Shown here piece by piece: positions 15,793-16,155 of a DNA stretch of 16,155 nucleotides. The position numbers and the translations under genes were made by a program. This DNA comes from Desulfolinea sp964487745 (lineage in GTDB: Bacteria > Chloroflexota > Anaerolineae > Anaerolineales > Villigracilaceae). The notes beneath the pieces were generated by a model. It did not search any database, had not been told where the DNA came from, and was given only the letters and a program-made list of their open reading frames with translations. Where the stretch lies: NCBI GenBank assembly GCA_964487745.1, contig CAZASG010000069.1, positions 1 through 16,155 on the forward strand, read 5' to 3'. Numbering within the stretch: position 1 is the stretch's first letter; each line of letters begins with the position of its first letter.

Positions 15793-16155
15793 TTACTCCC
15801 AGCGCCAGGAGGAGCCGTCCTTGCTGTCTTCGACTGTCACACCGAGCTCGGCGAGTTTGTCGCGGATCAGGTCGGAGAGCGCCCAGAGCTTTTGGGTGCG
15901 AACTTCACTGCGCACTTCGAGCAGCAACTCGATGAATTTGTCGGCATCGCCGGAGCCTTCTTTTTCTTTCAGTTCGAGGCCGAGCACGGCGGTCAGTTCG
16001 TGGAGAGTATTCTGTGCTGGGCGAAGTTGCTCATCGGTGGCGCCCGCATCACGCGAGGCGTTGATGAGACGGACAAGTTCAAAGATGTGTCCGAGAGCGC
16101 CAGCGGTGTTGATGTCGTCGTTCATGGCTTCGATGAAGGCATCCCGCGTTTCGGC
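15793..16155 (-). CDS. cysS: Cysteinyl-tRNA synthetase, C-terminal part (runs off the right edge)
   Basis: This is the 3' end of a cysteine-tRNA ligase gene; the reading frame is open to the window edge, so the start and the catalytic Rossmann domain (HIGH, KMSKS) lie outside. About 120 residues are visible: FIEAMNDDINTAGALGHIFELV is the DALR-domain helix entry typical of CysRS, followed by helices of the tRNA-binding bundle and the conserved terminal region LRDKLAELGVTVEDSKDGSSWRWE-type motif (Lys-Leu-xx-xGly-Val ... Trp-Arg-Trp-Glu at the end). The role is to charge tRNA-Cys in the cytosol. An internal ATG at 16125 is not the start. rlmB follows after 63 nt. Confidence 0.93.
   Translation of the reverse strand, partial: AETRDAFIEAMNDDINTAGALGHIFELVRLINASRDAGATDEQLRPAQNTLHELTAVLGLELKEKEGSGDADKFIELLLEVRSEVRTQKLWALSDLIRDKLAELGVTVEDSKDGSSWRWE

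Overview
The window looks like an ordinary chromosomal segment from a free-living bacterium, most likely of the phylum Chloroflexota (Anaerolineae-like). The basis is a lipoprotein with a long Pro/Thr-rich linker after its lipobox, typical GH1 and SDR proteins, and a dispersed 'GTCATTGCGAG-type' inverted repeat that I associate with that group. The assignment is inference, because there is no rRNA or other phylogenetic marker here. Genes are dense, have clear Shine-Dalgarno sites and are mostly on the minus strand. No gap between genes exceeds 300 bases; the longest (1984-2263, 280 bp) holds the acs promoter, a terminator and a compound hairpin. I see no tRNA, rRNA, CRISPR array, insertion sequence or phage gene.

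Region 1 (1-7103, all minus) is a carbon-metabolism block. In transcription order it holds class I fructose-1,6-bisphosphatase (fbp), a class I aminotransferase, ATP-dependent PEP carboxykinase (pckA, 15 nt after the aminotransferase), a YdeI/OmdA-family protein and acetyl-CoA synthetase (acs, with its own promoter). Together they could carry acetate and amino-acid carbon through oxaloacetate and PEP to hexose phosphate.

Region 2 (7262-9509, plus) is divergent from fbp. It holds a one-domain asparaginase-like protein, an uncharacterised membrane-anchored protein, a degenerate inverted-repeat element, a multi-pass membrane protein and a GNAT acetyltransferase whose start overlaps the preceding stop. 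It ends at a 14-bp hairpin terminator shared with the convergent lipoprotein gene (9564-10187, minus). A near-identical hairpin lies on the other side of that lipoprotein gene.

Region 3 (10354-13540, minus) is an apparent operon: SDR oxidoreductase, SAM methyltransferase, second SDR oxidoreductase, TetR regulator. Gaps are 16-35 nt. It is preceded by a strong sigma70-type promoter whose -35/-10 spacer contains a perfect palindrome, consistent with autorepression by the TetR protein. This is the most interesting regulatory structure in the window.

Region 4 (13625-16155, minus) holds the 3' end of cysS, then rlmB (23S rRNA ribose methyltransferase), then a GH1 beta-glycosidase. A perfect 30-bp palindrome separates cysS from rlmB, and a 16-bp-arm hairpin overlaps the rlmB stop codon just upstream of the GH1 ribosome-binding site.

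I find no clear previously undescribed system. The points most worth following are the TetR-type operon and its operator, the small uncharacterised membrane proteins, and the set of perfect intergenic palindromes.
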